Assembly (NCBI RefSeq): GCF_041333735.1
Contig: NZ_JBGKFB010000001.1
Coordinates: forward strand, 1,746,501-1,810,500
Reading direction: 5' to 3'
Length of the DNA: 64,000 nt
From: Veillonella sp.
GTDB lineage: Bacteria; Bacillota; Negativicutes; Veillonellales; Veillonellaceae
Shown here: piece by piece, positions 51,810 through 60,727 of the stretch
How the letters are laid out: each line of letters opens with the position of its first letter
Position numbering within the stretch: the first letter of the stretch is position 1
Notes under the pieces: generated by a model
Seen by the model: only the letters and a program-made list of their open reading frames with translations
Database searches by the model: none
What the model was told of the DNA's origin: nothing
Translations under genes and position numbers: made by a program

Positions 51810-52472
51810 TCATTTCTTATTGTCTTTAATGATAGAGTCATCAAAGTTATAGGTTGTTATAAATTTTGTTTTAGGATTTGCTGCATTGCCAATCTCTTCT
51901 AAATATTTATTAGAAGCTATTTGGAGATCTTTCTTATACGCATCAGCCAAGGTTTGTAAATTATTTGTATTGCTTACCCGTTTAAAGGTTTGATCCATAA
52001 ATTTAATAGTATCTGTTTTTGAATCATAAATAAGAGCAGTATTTGGTATGCCAGTAATATCCATCTTGATTGTATTAGAATTTGAGCTATCTGCGTTACC
52101 TACTATATCGTTAGCACTCATTACAAGTGTAAGAGCCGTAATATAATTTAGACGAGTTTCCTTTATATCCCCTACCATTTGAGTAGATTCAATAACAGGT
52201 CTCTTTTCAGGCGTCGTATATTGATAGTTATAAGCTTTCATATCTGCTGTATAAATCGTCTTACTATCATTTCGAGCTGTAAGATTCATCGTAAAAATAG
52301 GCGTATCAACAGCGCTGACTACATTTTGAACGGTATAGCCTGAGTAAGCAATCCATTCCCCTTCAGCTCCTTTAGGCTGAGAAGACGCACTATTACTACT
52401 ACAACCAGCTAATATCAACAAACTAACTAAGGCGATACAAAGTGAAAGGTATTGAAGTATTCTTTTTAGCAT
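51810..52472 (-). CDS. Uncharacterised lipoprotein
   Basis: Predicted lipoprotein of 220 residues with a signal peptide and lipobox LILAGC (Cys24), then a Ser-rich linker and a soluble domain with no recognised family. The domain is rich in Asn/Thr and has no cysteines beyond the lipobox. GAGG lies seven bases before the ATG at 52472; an ATG at 52487 would contain that site. It lies downstream of mtaD on the same strand with about 105 bases between, so cotranscription is uncertain. Confidence 0.78.
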   Translation of the reverse strand: MLKRILQYLSLCIALVSLLILAGCSSNSASSQPKGAEGEWIAYSGYTVQNVVSAVDTPIFTMNLTARNDSKTIYTADMKAYNYQYTTPEKRPVIESTQMVGDIKETRLNYITALTLVMSANDIVGNADSSNSNTIKMDITGIPNTALIYDSKTDTIKFMDQTFKRVSNTNNLQTLADAYKKDLQIASNKYLEEIGNAANPKTKFITTYNFDDSIIKDNKK

Positions 52473-52577
52473 AGCAGTACCTCGCATACAAACTTATATT
52501 ATATAAATACAAACCTAACTAGTACTAAACTAGACAAGAAAAAGCTAATCAATTACAGCTATAGTTTTTTTAATATA

Positions 52578-53867
52578 TTAGTTACTGAAATACGCTTGAG
52601 CCATAGTGATTTCTACACGAAGTTTTTCTTCATCAATAGTAAGCAATTCTTTATCTTTCATAAGAACTTTGCCACCTACAATTGTAGTATTTACATCAGA
52701 ACTGTTTGCAGAGTATACGAGTGCCGCTAAATCGTTGTAACGTGGCATCCAGTGCATACCAGTTACGTCATATAGCACGATATCTGCTCGATAGCCTTTC
52801 GCTAAAACACCAAGGTCTGTATAGCCAAGGGCTTTCGCTCCTTCTACAGTCCCCATATGCCAAGCTGCTTGTGCAGGAATCGCTTTAGGATCGTAGAGAC
52901 GTCCTTTATGTAAGGTAGCCGCAAGGCGTACTTCTTCAAGCATGTCCGCATTATTATTAGATGCGGAACCATCCGTACCAAGCCCAACAGTAATACCTTT
53001 ATCGATCATTTCAGGAACTGGTGCAATACCACTTGCTAATTTTAGGTTAGATTGTGGATTATGTGCTACTGCTACATTGTTTTCAGCCATAATTGCCATA
53101 TCTTCATCTGTAACATGAACACAGTGTGCAGCTAATGTAGTATTCCAGAATAAACCTAATTCATGCATATGAGCGATTGGAGTTTTACCTGTAGCTTTCA
53201 TAACATTCTCCACTTCCCCTTTAGTTTCGGACAAGTGCATGTGAATGCCACAATTTAATTCATGAGATAAGGAGATAACCTTCTCCATATAAGCATCTGG
53301 ACAAGTATATGGCGCATGTGGTCCAAGTAATACCTTGATGCGGTCATTATCAAAGCCATTCCATGTGCGGAATAAATCAGCATTCTCAACTAATGCTTGA
53401 TCTGCTGTTGGAGAAACACCTGCTAAGCCACGAGATAATACAGAGCGAATGCCCGTTTCTTTTACTACCTCAGCCGTAGTATTCATAAAGAAATACATAT
53501 CGCTAAAGGTTGTAGTGCCAGTGCGCAGCATTTCCGCAATGCCAAGTTGAGTGCCATAACGAACATAATCGTCGTTAAGTTTTGCTTCTGTCGGCCAAAT
53601 TGCTGTTTCAAGCCATTCCATAAGCTCAAGATCATCTGCATAGTTTCTAAATAGACCCATCGCAATATGAGTATGGGTATTTACGAGACCTGGCGCTGCC
53701 AATTGGCCTTTACCATCGAGCACTTCCTTAGCATAATCTTTAACCTTAATAGCTTCACTATCCTTTAAAATAGCTGTAATATAGCCATTTTCAATTTCAA
53801 TAGCATGATTTTTAAGAACACCCTCATTGGTGAGGACGTCTACATTAGTAATCAATAAATCAGACAT
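52578..53867 (-). CDS. mtaD: 5'-methylthioadenosine / S-adenosylhomocysteine deaminase
   Basis: Amidohydrolase of 429 residues expected to convert methylthioadenosine to methylthioinosine and S-adenosylhomocysteine to S-inosylhomocysteine. The metal site is clear: HTHIAMG (HxH), a His in HMHLSETKGEVE, a His in AAHCVHV, and the Asp in GLGTDGSASNN. Its sequence and size match the MtaD/TM0936 group within the cytosine-deaminase-like family. TGAGG precedes the ATG at 53867. Last of the operon mtnP-type, mtnA, ahcY, mtaD, which supports this substrate choice. Confidence 0.88.
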   Translation of the reverse strand: MSDLLITNVDVLTNEGVLKNHAIEIENGYITAILKDSEAIKVKDYAKEVLDGKGQLAAPGLVNTHTHIAMGLFRNYADDLELMEWLETAIWPTEAKLNDDYVRYGTQLGIAEMLRTGTTTFSDMYFFMNTTAEVVKETGIRSVLSRGLAGVSPTADQALVENADLFRTWNGFDNDRIKVLLGPHAPYTCPDAYMEKVISLSHELNCGIHMHLSETKGEVENVMKATGKTPIAHMHELGLFWNTTLAAHCVHVTDEDMAIMAENNVAVAHNPQSNLKLASGIAPVPEMIDKGITVGLGTDGSASNNNADMLEEVRLAATLHKGRLYDPKAIPAQAAWHMGTVEGAKALGYTDLGVLAKGYRADIVLYDVTGMHWMPRYNDLAALVYSANSSDVNTTIVGGKVLMKDKELLTIDEEKLRVEITMAQAYFSN

Positions 53868-53920
53868 AGGTTTCCTCATAGGTATAACCGAGCTAAAGTA
53901 GCTCGGTTATATTTGGTTAA

Positions 53921-55165
53921 TTAATTTACTTTTGTAAGGTAATCGATTTGATCTTGTGTTAAGGAGTCTAAATCGTAACCCATGGAATTTAATTTTAATT
54001 TAGCGATTTCCGCATCTAATTCATGAGGCAATACATATACCTTAGGTTCCATATCTTTGCCATTATGTAAAATATGTTCTGCTGCAAGAGCTTGCATTGC
54101 GAAGGATAAATCCATGATTTCTGCAGGGTGACCATCGCCTGCAGCAAGGTTTACAAGGCGACCTTCAGCCAATACATAGAGTTTGCGACCATCTGCCATA
54201 GTATAGCCTTCAATATTTTGACGAACGCGTTCATGACTTACTGCAAGATCAGTTAGATCAGCTACATTAACTTCACAATCAAAGTGACCAGCATTACATA
54301 AGATAGCTTTATCTTTCATTACTTCGTAATGTTCTTTCACGATTACATCTTTACAACCTGTTACAGTACAGAAAATATCCCCTACTTTAGCAGCTTCAAT
54401 CATAGGTAATACTTTGAATCCATCAAATACTGCTTCAATCGCTTTAATTGGGTCTACTTCTGTTACATATACATAAGCACCAAGGCCTTTTGCACGCATA
54501 GCAACGCCTTTACCGCACCAACCATAACCAGCAACAACTACATTTTTACCTGTTACGGTTAAGTTAGTAGTACGCATAATACCATCCCAAACAGATTGAC
54601 CTGTACCATAACGGTTATCAAAGAGATATTTACAGTAAGAATCGTTTACTGCAATCATAGGGAATGTCAATTGTTTTGCATTCTCTAAAGCATAGAGACG
54701 ATGTACACCTGTAGTTGTTTCTTCACTACCACCTAAAAGGCGTTCCTTAGCATCTTGGCGAGTTGTGTGTAACAAGTTTACCAAATCGCCACCATCATCG
54801 ATGATAATGTGCGGTTTGTGATCAAGTGCCTTATTAAGGAAATTGAAGTATTCTTCTTCAGTACAATCATACCAAGCATATACAGTAAGGCCCATATCAA
54901 CGAGACCTGCAGCTACATCATCTTGTGTAGATAATGGGTTGGAACCAGTTACGATAACATCTGCACCACCGCGTTTTAAAACTGTAGCTAAATACGCTGT
55001 TTTTGCTTCCAAGTGAACACTTACAACAATTGTTTGACCTTTGAAAGTTTGTTCTGCTTCAAAGCGGTCGCCCAATGTATTTAATGTAGGCATAAAGTTG
55101 GAAACCCAGTCAATTTTCTTACGGCCTTCTGCGGCTAAATTAATATCTTTAATTAAAGATTGCAT
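53921..55165 (-). CDS. ahcY: Adenosylhomocysteinase (possibly an S-inosylhomocysteine hydrolase)
   Basis: NAD-dependent hydrolase of S-adenosylhomocysteine, 414 residues, of the shorter Thermotoga/archaeal type without the C-terminal HYRY tail. Visible are HLEAKTAYLA, GSNPLSTQDDVAAGL, DDGGDLVNLLH, the active Lys/Asp segment AVNDSYCKYLFDNRYGTGQS, the NAD loop VAGYGWCGKGVA, and LAEGRLVNLAAGDGHP. At the purine-edge position where human enzyme has Glu59 (HMTVETA) this one has Lys55 (HLEAKTA), which would suit a 6-oxopurine. Beside mtaD this suggests S-inosylhomocysteine as substrate (inference). Confidence 0.9.
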   Translation of the reverse strand: MQSLIKDINLAAEGRKKIDWVSNFMPTLNTLGDRFEAEQTFKGQTIVVSVHLEAKTAYLATVLKRGGADVIVTGSNPLSTQDDVAAGLVDMGLTVYAWYDCTEEEYFNFLNKALDHKPHIIIDDGGDLVNLLHTTRQDAKERLLGGSEETTTGVHRLYALENAKQLTFPMIAVNDSYCKYLFDNRYGTGQSVWDGIMRTTNLTVTGKNVVVAGYGWCGKGVAMRAKGLGAYVYVTEVDPIKAIEAVFDGFKVLPMIEAAKVGDIFCTVTGCKDVIVKEHYEVMKDKAILCNAGHFDCEVNVADLTDLAVSHERVRQNIEGYTMADGRKLYVLAEGRLVNLAAGDGHPAEIMDLSFAMQALAAEHILHNGKDMEPKVYVLPHELDAEIAKLKLNSMGYDLDSLTQDQIDYLTKVN

Positions 55166-55234
55166 AATATCTCCTTTTACTCATACAAGTAGATTAAATA
55201 AAAATATGTATCGTTAATCCACTTGGATTTTTTG

Positions 55235-56299
55235 TTATTTAGATTCTACGATCTGACGTAGCTTATCAATAGACTCTTCGTAGTTTGGTTTTAATACACC
55301 TTCTTCAGTAATGATGGCAGTCACCAATTCATGTGGTGTCACATCAAAGGCTGGATTAAGCACATCAATACCATTAGGTGCAGTTTGAACACCATGTAGA
55401 GATGTTACTTCATAATCATCGCGCATCTCAATAGGAATATCAGTACCATTTTCAAGGGTAAAATCAAATGTGCTGTATGGCGCGGCTACATAGAATGGAA
55501 TATTATGGAATTTAGCTAGCACAGCCACACCATAAGTACCAATTTTATTTGCTACATCACCTTTAGTAGTGATGCGGTCAGCACCTACGATAACTGCATC
55601 AATAAGGCCATGTTGCATAGCATACGCAGCCATATTGTCTGTTTCTAATGTTACAGGGATACCATCCTCATGAAGCTCAAAAGCAGTAAGACGAGCACCT
55701 TGTAACAATGGACGTGTTTCATCAGCATATACCCGTTCTAGTTGACCATTTTCATGAAGCTTACGGACAACGCCAAGAGCAGTACCTAGACCACCCGTAG
55801 CTAGTGCACCAGCATTACAATGGGTTAAGATACGAATATTTTTCTTACCTTCGAATAACGTAGCCCCTGCTTCGGCCATACGACAGTTCAAAGATACGTC
55901 TTCTTCGTGAATGATAATAGCCTCTTTAGTAATAAGGTCTACTACTTCACTCATAGAGGACATGCTTTCAACTTGACCTAATACTAAAGAAATCACCCGA
56001 TCTATAGCCCAAGCCAAGTTGATTGCAGTAGGTCGAGTTTCTTTTAAAGTCTCGCTAAATTCATATAAGCTTGTAAGTTGTTGACTAAATGGAGCCTCTA
56101 AACGGCTTGCTTCCATAGCAGCTAAAATTAGACCATAACTAGCAGCTACACCAATAGCAGGTGCCCCACGAACGCGAAGCATCTTAATAGCCTCAGCCAC
56201 TTGACGCCAATCCGTACAGTGAACATAAGTAATTTCAGTAGGTAATTTAGTTTGATCTAATAGCACCAGCGTATCTTTACGCCATTCAATATTAATCAT
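55235..56299 (-). CDS. mtnA: S-methyl-5-thioribose-1-phosphate isomerase
   Basis: Isomerises methylthioribose-1-phosphate to methylthioribulose-1-phosphate. The 354 residues follow MtnA: MLRVRGAPAIGVAASYG at about residues 41-57, the catalytic Cys in LTHCNAGALATGGLGTALG, YADETRPLLQGARLTA, and the catalytic Asp in GADRITTKGDVANKIGT. Later methionine-salvage genes (mtnB, mtnW and others) are not in the window, so the fate of the product is unknown here. A good AAGGAG precedes the ATG. Confidence 0.94.
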   Translation of the reverse strand: MINIEWRKDTLVLLDQTKLPTEITYVHCTDWRQVAEAIKMLRVRGAPAIGVAASYGLILAAMEASRLEAPFSQQLTSLYEFSETLKETRPTAINLAWAIDRVISLVLGQVESMSSMSEVVDLITKEAIIIHEEDVSLNCRMAEAGATLFEGKKNIRILTHCNAGALATGGLGTALGVVRKLHENGQLERVYADETRPLLQGARLTAFELHEDGIPVTLETDNMAAYAMQHGLIDAVIVGADRITTKGDVANKIGTYGVAVLAKFHNIPFYVAAPYSTFDFTLENGTDIPIEMRDDYEVTSLHGVQTAPNGIDVLNPAFDVTPHELVTAIITEEGVLKPNYEESIDKLRQIVESK

Positions 56300-56341
56300 A
56301 CCTTCTCCTTCGATGAACTATTGTGCTTCGTTATGAATGGA

Positions 56342-57136
56342 TTATAGTTTAAATCCACCATATTCATGCATGCGATTATGCGCATCATAACGAGCATCTA
56401 CATCGATTATATCAATAGCACCTAAAATAAGTGATTTAAGTTGAGCTGCCATATCCCCCATCATTTCTACAACTTCACTATGTGTTAGAGCAGATTCAGA
56501 AATACCTGCTGCATAGTTGGTAATCATAGAAATCGTAGCATATGCCATTTCAGCTTCGTTAGCGAGATTTACTTCTGGTACATTTGTCATGCCTACTGTA
56601 TCCCCACCGAGCATATGGAACATTTTAATTTCCGCTGGTGTTTCAAAACGAGGGCCTTCTGTACATACATAAGTACCACCGTTATGAATTGTAAGACCTT
56701 GTTCTGTGCCAACCTTTTGAAGAATATCACGCAATTCTGGGCAATACGGATTTGTTACATCCAAGTGTGCTACTGGACGGTCACCACCTTCATAGAATGT
56801 AGTGATGCGGTTTTTAGTAAAATCTAAGAACTGATCTGTCAAAACGAAATGACCTGGTTTGAAGTTTTCATTTAAAGAGCCTACAGCTGTTGTAGAAATA
56901 ATAAATGTAACACCTAATTTTTTCAAACTCCAGATATTAGCACGGTAATTAATTTTATGTGGAGGAATTGTGTGATCTTTGCCATGACGAGCAACAAAGA
57001 TTACTGTTTTTCCGTGGTATGTACCTTGTACATAATCTATTTCACCATATGGTGTCATTAAGGATTCTTCATGAATATTTTCAAAGATGGACGGATCATA
57101 AACACCAGTACCACCAATTACGCCAATTGCACTCAT
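56342..57136 (-). CDS. mtnP: MTA/MTI phosphorylase (MtnP family)
   Basis: Phosphorylase of 264 residues that releases a purine base and methylthioribose-1-phosphate. Family marks are GVIGGTGVYD, RHGKDHTIPPHKINYRAN, TEGPRFETPAEIKM and MTNVPEVNLANEAEMAYA. In MTA phosphorylases the base is held by Asp residues in a TDYD-like stretch; here the place reads ITNYAAGIS with Asn207, like purine phosphorylases and the methylthioinosine phosphorylase of Pseudomonas. Together with mtaD downstream this argues for methylthioinosine as substrate (inference). First gene of the salvage operon, behind GGAGG. Confidence 0.88.
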   Translation of the reverse strand: MSAIGVIGGTGVYDPSIFENIHEESLMTPYGEIDYVQGTYHGKTVIFVARHGKDHTIPPHKINYRANIWSLKKLGVTFIISTTAVGSLNENFKPGHFVLTDQFLDFTKNRITTFYEGGDRPVAHLDVTNPYCPELRDILQKVGTEQGLTIHNGGTYVCTEGPRFETPAEIKMFHMLGGDTVGMTNVPEVNLANEAEMAYATISMITNYAAGISESALTHSEVVEMMGDMAAQLKSLILGAIDIIDVDARYDAHNRMHEYGGFKL

Positions 57137-57184
57137 TGTGACCTCCTATTATTAATCACTCTATCTTTTATTTTCTCATAGAAT

Positions 57185-57226
57185 AGAAAAACAGGCTATA
57201 GGAAAAACCTAGTAGCCTGTATTTTT
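57185..57226 (-). terminator. Terminator after hslO
   Basis: CAGGCTACTAGG and CCTATAGCCTG pair on the minus strand, followed by TTTTTC. It separates hslO from the salvage operon. Confidence 0.75.
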
Positions 57227-57244
57227 TCAACATATTATAAAGTT

Positions 57245-58123
57245 TTATTGAATTGGACCTTTAGGAGCAAACATATCTTGTAACTCTTCACGTGTGAAAT
57301 GATATTTTTCATTACAATAGTGACAAACAAGCTCTGTTACTTCATCTTCTAGAATAGCCTCTTTATCTTCTTCTCTTAATGTCATAAGTACGGCACCAAA
57401 GCGATCGCGACCACAACGACATTGGAAGTGAATTGGTTCATTATATACTTCATTAACAGTTAGGCCGTCAAGAACGCGTTCCATAAGGCCTTTACCATCT
57501 GGATTTGCTTTCAAATATTCTGTAATTGGCCCTAATTCATTAATATTCTTTTCCACTTGGGCTAATGCTTCATCTGTTGCATCTGGTAAAGCTTGTACGA
57601 TAAAACCGCCTGCCACAACAGTATGATAATCTGGATCTACTAATACACCTAAGCTAATAGTAGAAGGTACTTGCTCAGAAGCATATAAATAGTAAGCCAA
57701 ATCTTCTGCTACTTCACCACTTTGAATAGGACTTGTAGAGGTATAATCTTGTGCTAATTGTGTAAAGCGAGTCACTTGCACTTCCCCATTATGACCTACT
57801 GCAGCACCCACATCAAGTTTACCAGCACGTTTCAAAGGCACATCCACATGTGGCTCATCTACATATCCACGAACTGTATTATCTGCAAAAGCATCTACGT
57901 GAACAACGCCTAGAGGGCCATCACCTTTGATGCGAAGACTTACATTTTCATGGTTTTTAAAGTCCCCAGCTAATAAAATAGCCCCTGTCATAGCACGACC
58001 TAATGCAGCCGTTGCTACAGGCCATAAATCATGACGTACACGAGCCGTTTCAACAGTATCTGTTGTTACCGCTAAAGACATACGAACCCCTTCGCGGGTC
58101 GTAAAACGTTTTATATAATCCAT
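57245..58123 (-). CDS. hslO: Redox-regulated chaperone Hsp33
   Basis: Holdase switched on by oxidation. The 292 residues start MDYIKRFTTREGVRMSLA and end with the zinc-binding redox switch: CxC in HFQCRCGRDRF and CxxC in LVCHYCNEKYHF, giving the four conserved cysteines. The middle GGFIVQALPDATDEAL segment is typical. It is flanked by the rib terminator upstream and its own terminator downstream, so it is probably a single-gene unit. Confidence 0.95.
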   Translation of the reverse strand: MDYIKRFTTREGVRMSLAVTTDTVETARVRHDLWPVATAALGRAMTGAILLAGDFKNHENVSLRIKGDGPLGVVHVDAFADNTVRGYVDEPHVDVPLKRAGKLDVGAAVGHNGEVQVTRFTQLAQDYTSTSPIQSGEVAEDLAYYLYASEQVPSTISLGVLVDPDYHTVVAGGFIVQALPDATDEALAQVEKNINELGPITEYLKANPDGKGLMERVLDGLTVNEVYNEPIHFQCRCGRDRFGAVLMTLREEDKEAILEDEVTELVCHYCNEKYHFTREELQDMFAPKGPIQ

Positions 58124-58271
58124 TCTATCATTCCTTATTTCTAATTAATAAATCGTACACACTTAATAGTGCTTATATAGTATATCATGTCATAGAATTA
58201 CTTTTCAATAATAGGGAATATATGTTCGTCTACACTAATTTCAAATTAAAAGAACATATTTTCGATAATAT

Positions 58272-58305
58272 AAAAACACCCAGCATCATGAGATACTGAG
58301 TGTTT
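58272..58305 (-). terminator. Terminator after the rib operon
   Basis: On the minus strand AAACACTCAGTATC pairs with GATGCTGGGTGTTT, with two G-U pairs, followed by TTATAT. On the plus strand the same positions would be A-C mismatches, so the hairpin works in the minus direction only. Confidence 0.8.
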
Positions 58306-58317
58306 ACTATGTAATTA

Positions 58318-58779
58318 TTAGAATTGATCGATAAGGTTAACCATTTCAATAGCGCCCATAGCACAGTCGTAACCCTTATTGCCAGCTTTAGTACCAGCAC
58401 GTTCGATAGCTTGTTCAATGTTTTCAGTAGTTACTACACCGAACATAACAGGAATACCAGTTTCCAAGGAAACATGAGCAATACCTTTTGCTACTTCATT
58501 ACATACATAGTCATAATGAGTTGTAGCACCACGGATAACAGCACCTACACAAATAACTGCATCGAAGCGACCAGATGAAGCTGCTTTTTTAGCGATTAAT
58601 GGAATTTCATAAGCACCTGGTACCCAGATTACTGTAATATCCTCTTCTTTTACATCGTGACGCAATAAGCAATCTTCAGCACCACCGATTAATTTAGATG
58701 TAATAAACTCGTTAAATCGAGAACCGATGATAGCAAATTTTTTACCAGTACCTAATAAGTTACCTTCTTGAACCTTCAT
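58318..58779 (-). CDS. ribH: 6,7-dimethyl-8-ribityllumazine synthase
   Basis: Joins the pyrimidine from RibD with dihydroxybutanone phosphate to make lumazine. The 153 residues include the family segments IGSRFNEFITSKLIGGA, VWVPGAYEIPLIAK, CVGAVIRGATTHYDYVCNEVAKG with the catalytic His, and VMFGVVTTENIEQAIERAGTKAGNKG in pieces near the C-terminus. Last gene of the riboflavin operon, behind AGGAGG. Confidence 0.96.
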   Translation of the reverse strand: MKVQEGNLLGTGKKFAIIGSRFNEFITSKLIGGAEDCLLRHDVKEEDITVIWVPGAYEIPLIAKKAASSGRFDAVICVGAVIRGATTHYDYVCNEVAKGIAHVSLETGIPVMFGVVTTENIEQAIERAGTKAGNKGYDCAMGAIEMVNLIDQF

Positions 58780-58851
58780 TATGTTGACCTCCTATATTCC
58801 ATTAAAGGAAATTCTTATGTGACGAGCAATTTGTTAAATAAAACCAAATAA

Positions 58852-60054
58852 TTAGTCTTCTAACATATGACCCATTTTCTCTTCTTTTGTTTTTAAGTAG
58901 CCTGCATTGAATTTATTGGCTGCAATGATAAGTGGTACACGGCTAGTTACATCAATACCCCAATGTTCTAATCCATGACGTTTTTCAGGATTATTCGTTA
59001 ACAAGCGAATACTTTTAATACCTAAGAAGCGGATAATTTGAGCCGCTAAGGAGTATTCGCGCATGTCTGCAGGGAACCCTAATTGCTCATTAGCCTCTAC
59101 AGTATCTAAGCCTTGTTCTTGCAAAGCATAAGCTTTAATTTTATTAGTTAAACCGATGCCACGACCTTCTTGACGCATATAAACAACAACGCCTTTGCCT
59201 TCTTTATCGATGGCACGTAATGCGTGGTCTAATTGTTCACCGCAATCGCAACGTTTAGAACCAAATACATCGCCTGTTAAACATTCTGAGTGAATACGAA
59301 CAAGAACATCGTCACAGTTTTGAACATCACCCTTAACAATAGCTAAATGTTCTTTATGATCTAAATCATTTTTGAATACAAAGATGTTAAAATCACCAAA
59401 TTTAGTAGGTAGTTTAGAACAAGCACCAAGCTCAATCATATCTTCATGTTGTTTACGATACTCAATAAGTTCTGCTACAGATGCAATTTTAAGATCATGT
59501 TCTTTAGCGAATTGTAAAAGGTCAGGCAAGCGAGCCATATCGCCATCGTCTTTTGTGATTTCACAAATAACAGCTGCCTCTTGCAAACCAGCTAAGCGGC
59601 AAAGGTCGATAGATGCTTCTGTATGACCTTGGCGAACTAATACGCCACCCTCTTTATACACGAGGGGGAATACGTGGCCTGGGCGACGGAAGTCTTCAGG
59701 TTTAGCATTAGGATCTAGTAATTTTTGAATTGTATACGCACGTTCTGCTGGAGATACGCCTGTTGTAGTATCTACATGGTCTACAGTAACGGTGAAAGCT
59801 GTTTCATGATTGTCTGTATTTTTAGCAACCATTGCAGGGATGCCAAGCTTTTCTAGAGCTTCACGGCGCATTGGTGTACATACGATACCGCGCGCATATT
59901 TAACCATAAAGTTAATATTTTCTTGTGTAGCAAACTCTGCAGCAATGATAAGATCGCCTTCATTTTCACGGCTTTCATCATCAACGATAATAACAGGTTT
60001 ACCAGCTTTAAGGTCTTGTAAGACCTCTTCAATAGAATGTAATTGTTCGCTCAT
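58852..60054 (-). CDS. ribBA: Bifunctional DHBP synthase / GTP cyclohydrolase II
   Basis: Makes dihydroxybutanone phosphate (N-terminal half) and opens GTP (C-terminal half) for riboflavin. The 400 residues show VDDESRENEGDLIIAAE and GHTEASIDLCRLAG in the RibB half and RIHSECLTGDVFGSKRCDCGEQL (zinc cysteines), MRQEGRGIGLTNKI and LLTNNPEKR in the RibA half, all split across shorter motifs. The ATG at 60054 follows AAGGAG; an in-frame start at 60084 does not. Confidence 0.96.
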   Translation of the reverse strand: MSEQLHSIEEVLQDLKAGKPVIIVDDESRENEGDLIIAAEFATQENINFMVKYARGIVCTPMRREALEKLGIPAMVAKNTDNHETAFTVTVDHVDTTTGVSPAERAYTIQKLLDPNAKPEDFRRPGHVFPLVYKEGGVLVRQGHTEASIDLCRLAGLQEAAVICEITKDDGDMARLPDLLQFAKEHDLKIASVAELIEYRKQHEDMIELGACSKLPTKFGDFNIFVFKNDLDHKEHLAIVKGDVQNCDDVLVRIHSECLTGDVFGSKRCDCGEQLDHALRAIDKEGKGVVVYMRQEGRGIGLTNKIKAYALQEQGLDTVEANEQLGFPADMREYSLAAQIIRFLGIKSIRLLTNNPEKRHGLEHWGIDVTSRVPLIIAANKFNAGYLKTKEEKMGHMLED

Positions 60055-60070
60055 AGGAACGCTCCTTACC

Positions 60071-60727
60071 TTATATAAATCCATTCTCTACTAAGAGGGA
60101 TTGCATAGTTTTCTTAGGTTTCTCTTCGGTAGGTTCACTACCAAGATTCATAAAATGACGAATATATCGACCAGCAATATCCGTTTCTAAATTGACCTCC
60201 GTCCTAATGTGAGCAGAACCTAGAATAGTTTCACTCAATGTGTGAGGAATGATAGATACGGAAAAACTGCTGTCCGTTCGTCGCATAATAGTGAGGCTAA
60301 TACCATCGATCGTAATGGATCCCTTATAGATAACATAATCCATAACAGATTTTGGAGCCTCTATGGTAAAGATAATGGCATTATCCGTTTGTTCACGGTT
60401 AATGATGCGGCCTGTACCATCTACGTGTCCAGCTACAATGTGACCACCAAATCTACCGTTAGCAAGCATAGCTCGCTCTAAATTGACTGGTTGATGAACT
60501 TTCAAATTTGTGAAAGTAGTCATCTTAATTGACTCAGGCATTACATCAGCTGTAAATACGCCATTACCAATTGTGGTCGCCGTCAAGCACACACCATTAA
60601 CAGCAACGGAGTCACCGATTTTCAGATCACTAAAAATCTTTTTACCCCGAATTGTAATAGCTAAGGATTTAGGGCCTTTTTTAATGCTTTCTACACGGCC
60701 GATTTCTTCAATGATCCCCGTGAACAT
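60071..60727 (-). CDS. ribE: Riboflavin synthase, alpha subunit
   Basis: Dismutates two lumazines into riboflavin. The 218 residues contain two similar lumazine-binding halves: MFTGIIEEIGRVESI with GDSVAVNGVCLTAT, and ANGRFGGHIVAGHVDGTG with GSITIDGISLTI. The C-terminus ends in a helical tail. The ATG at 60727 follows AAGGAGG, lying inside the end of ribD (20-base overlap); a start at 60760 is rejected. Confidence 0.95.
   Translation of the reverse strand: MFTGIIEEIGRVESIKKGPKSLAITIRGKKIFSDLKIGDSVAVNGVCLTATTIGNGVFTADVMPESIKMTTFTNLKVHQPVNLERAMLANGRFGGHIVAGHVDGTGRIINREQTDNAIIFTIEAPKSVMDYVIYKGSITIDGISLTIMRRTDSSFSVSIIPHTLSETILGSAHIRTEVNLETDIAGRYIRHFMNLGSEPTEEKPKKTMQSLLVENGFI

Noticed and set aside
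57137..57244. S-box or other SAM/SAH riboswitch before the salvage operon
   Set aside because: The gap is about 100 bases and is filled by the hslO terminator; no aptamer core was seen.
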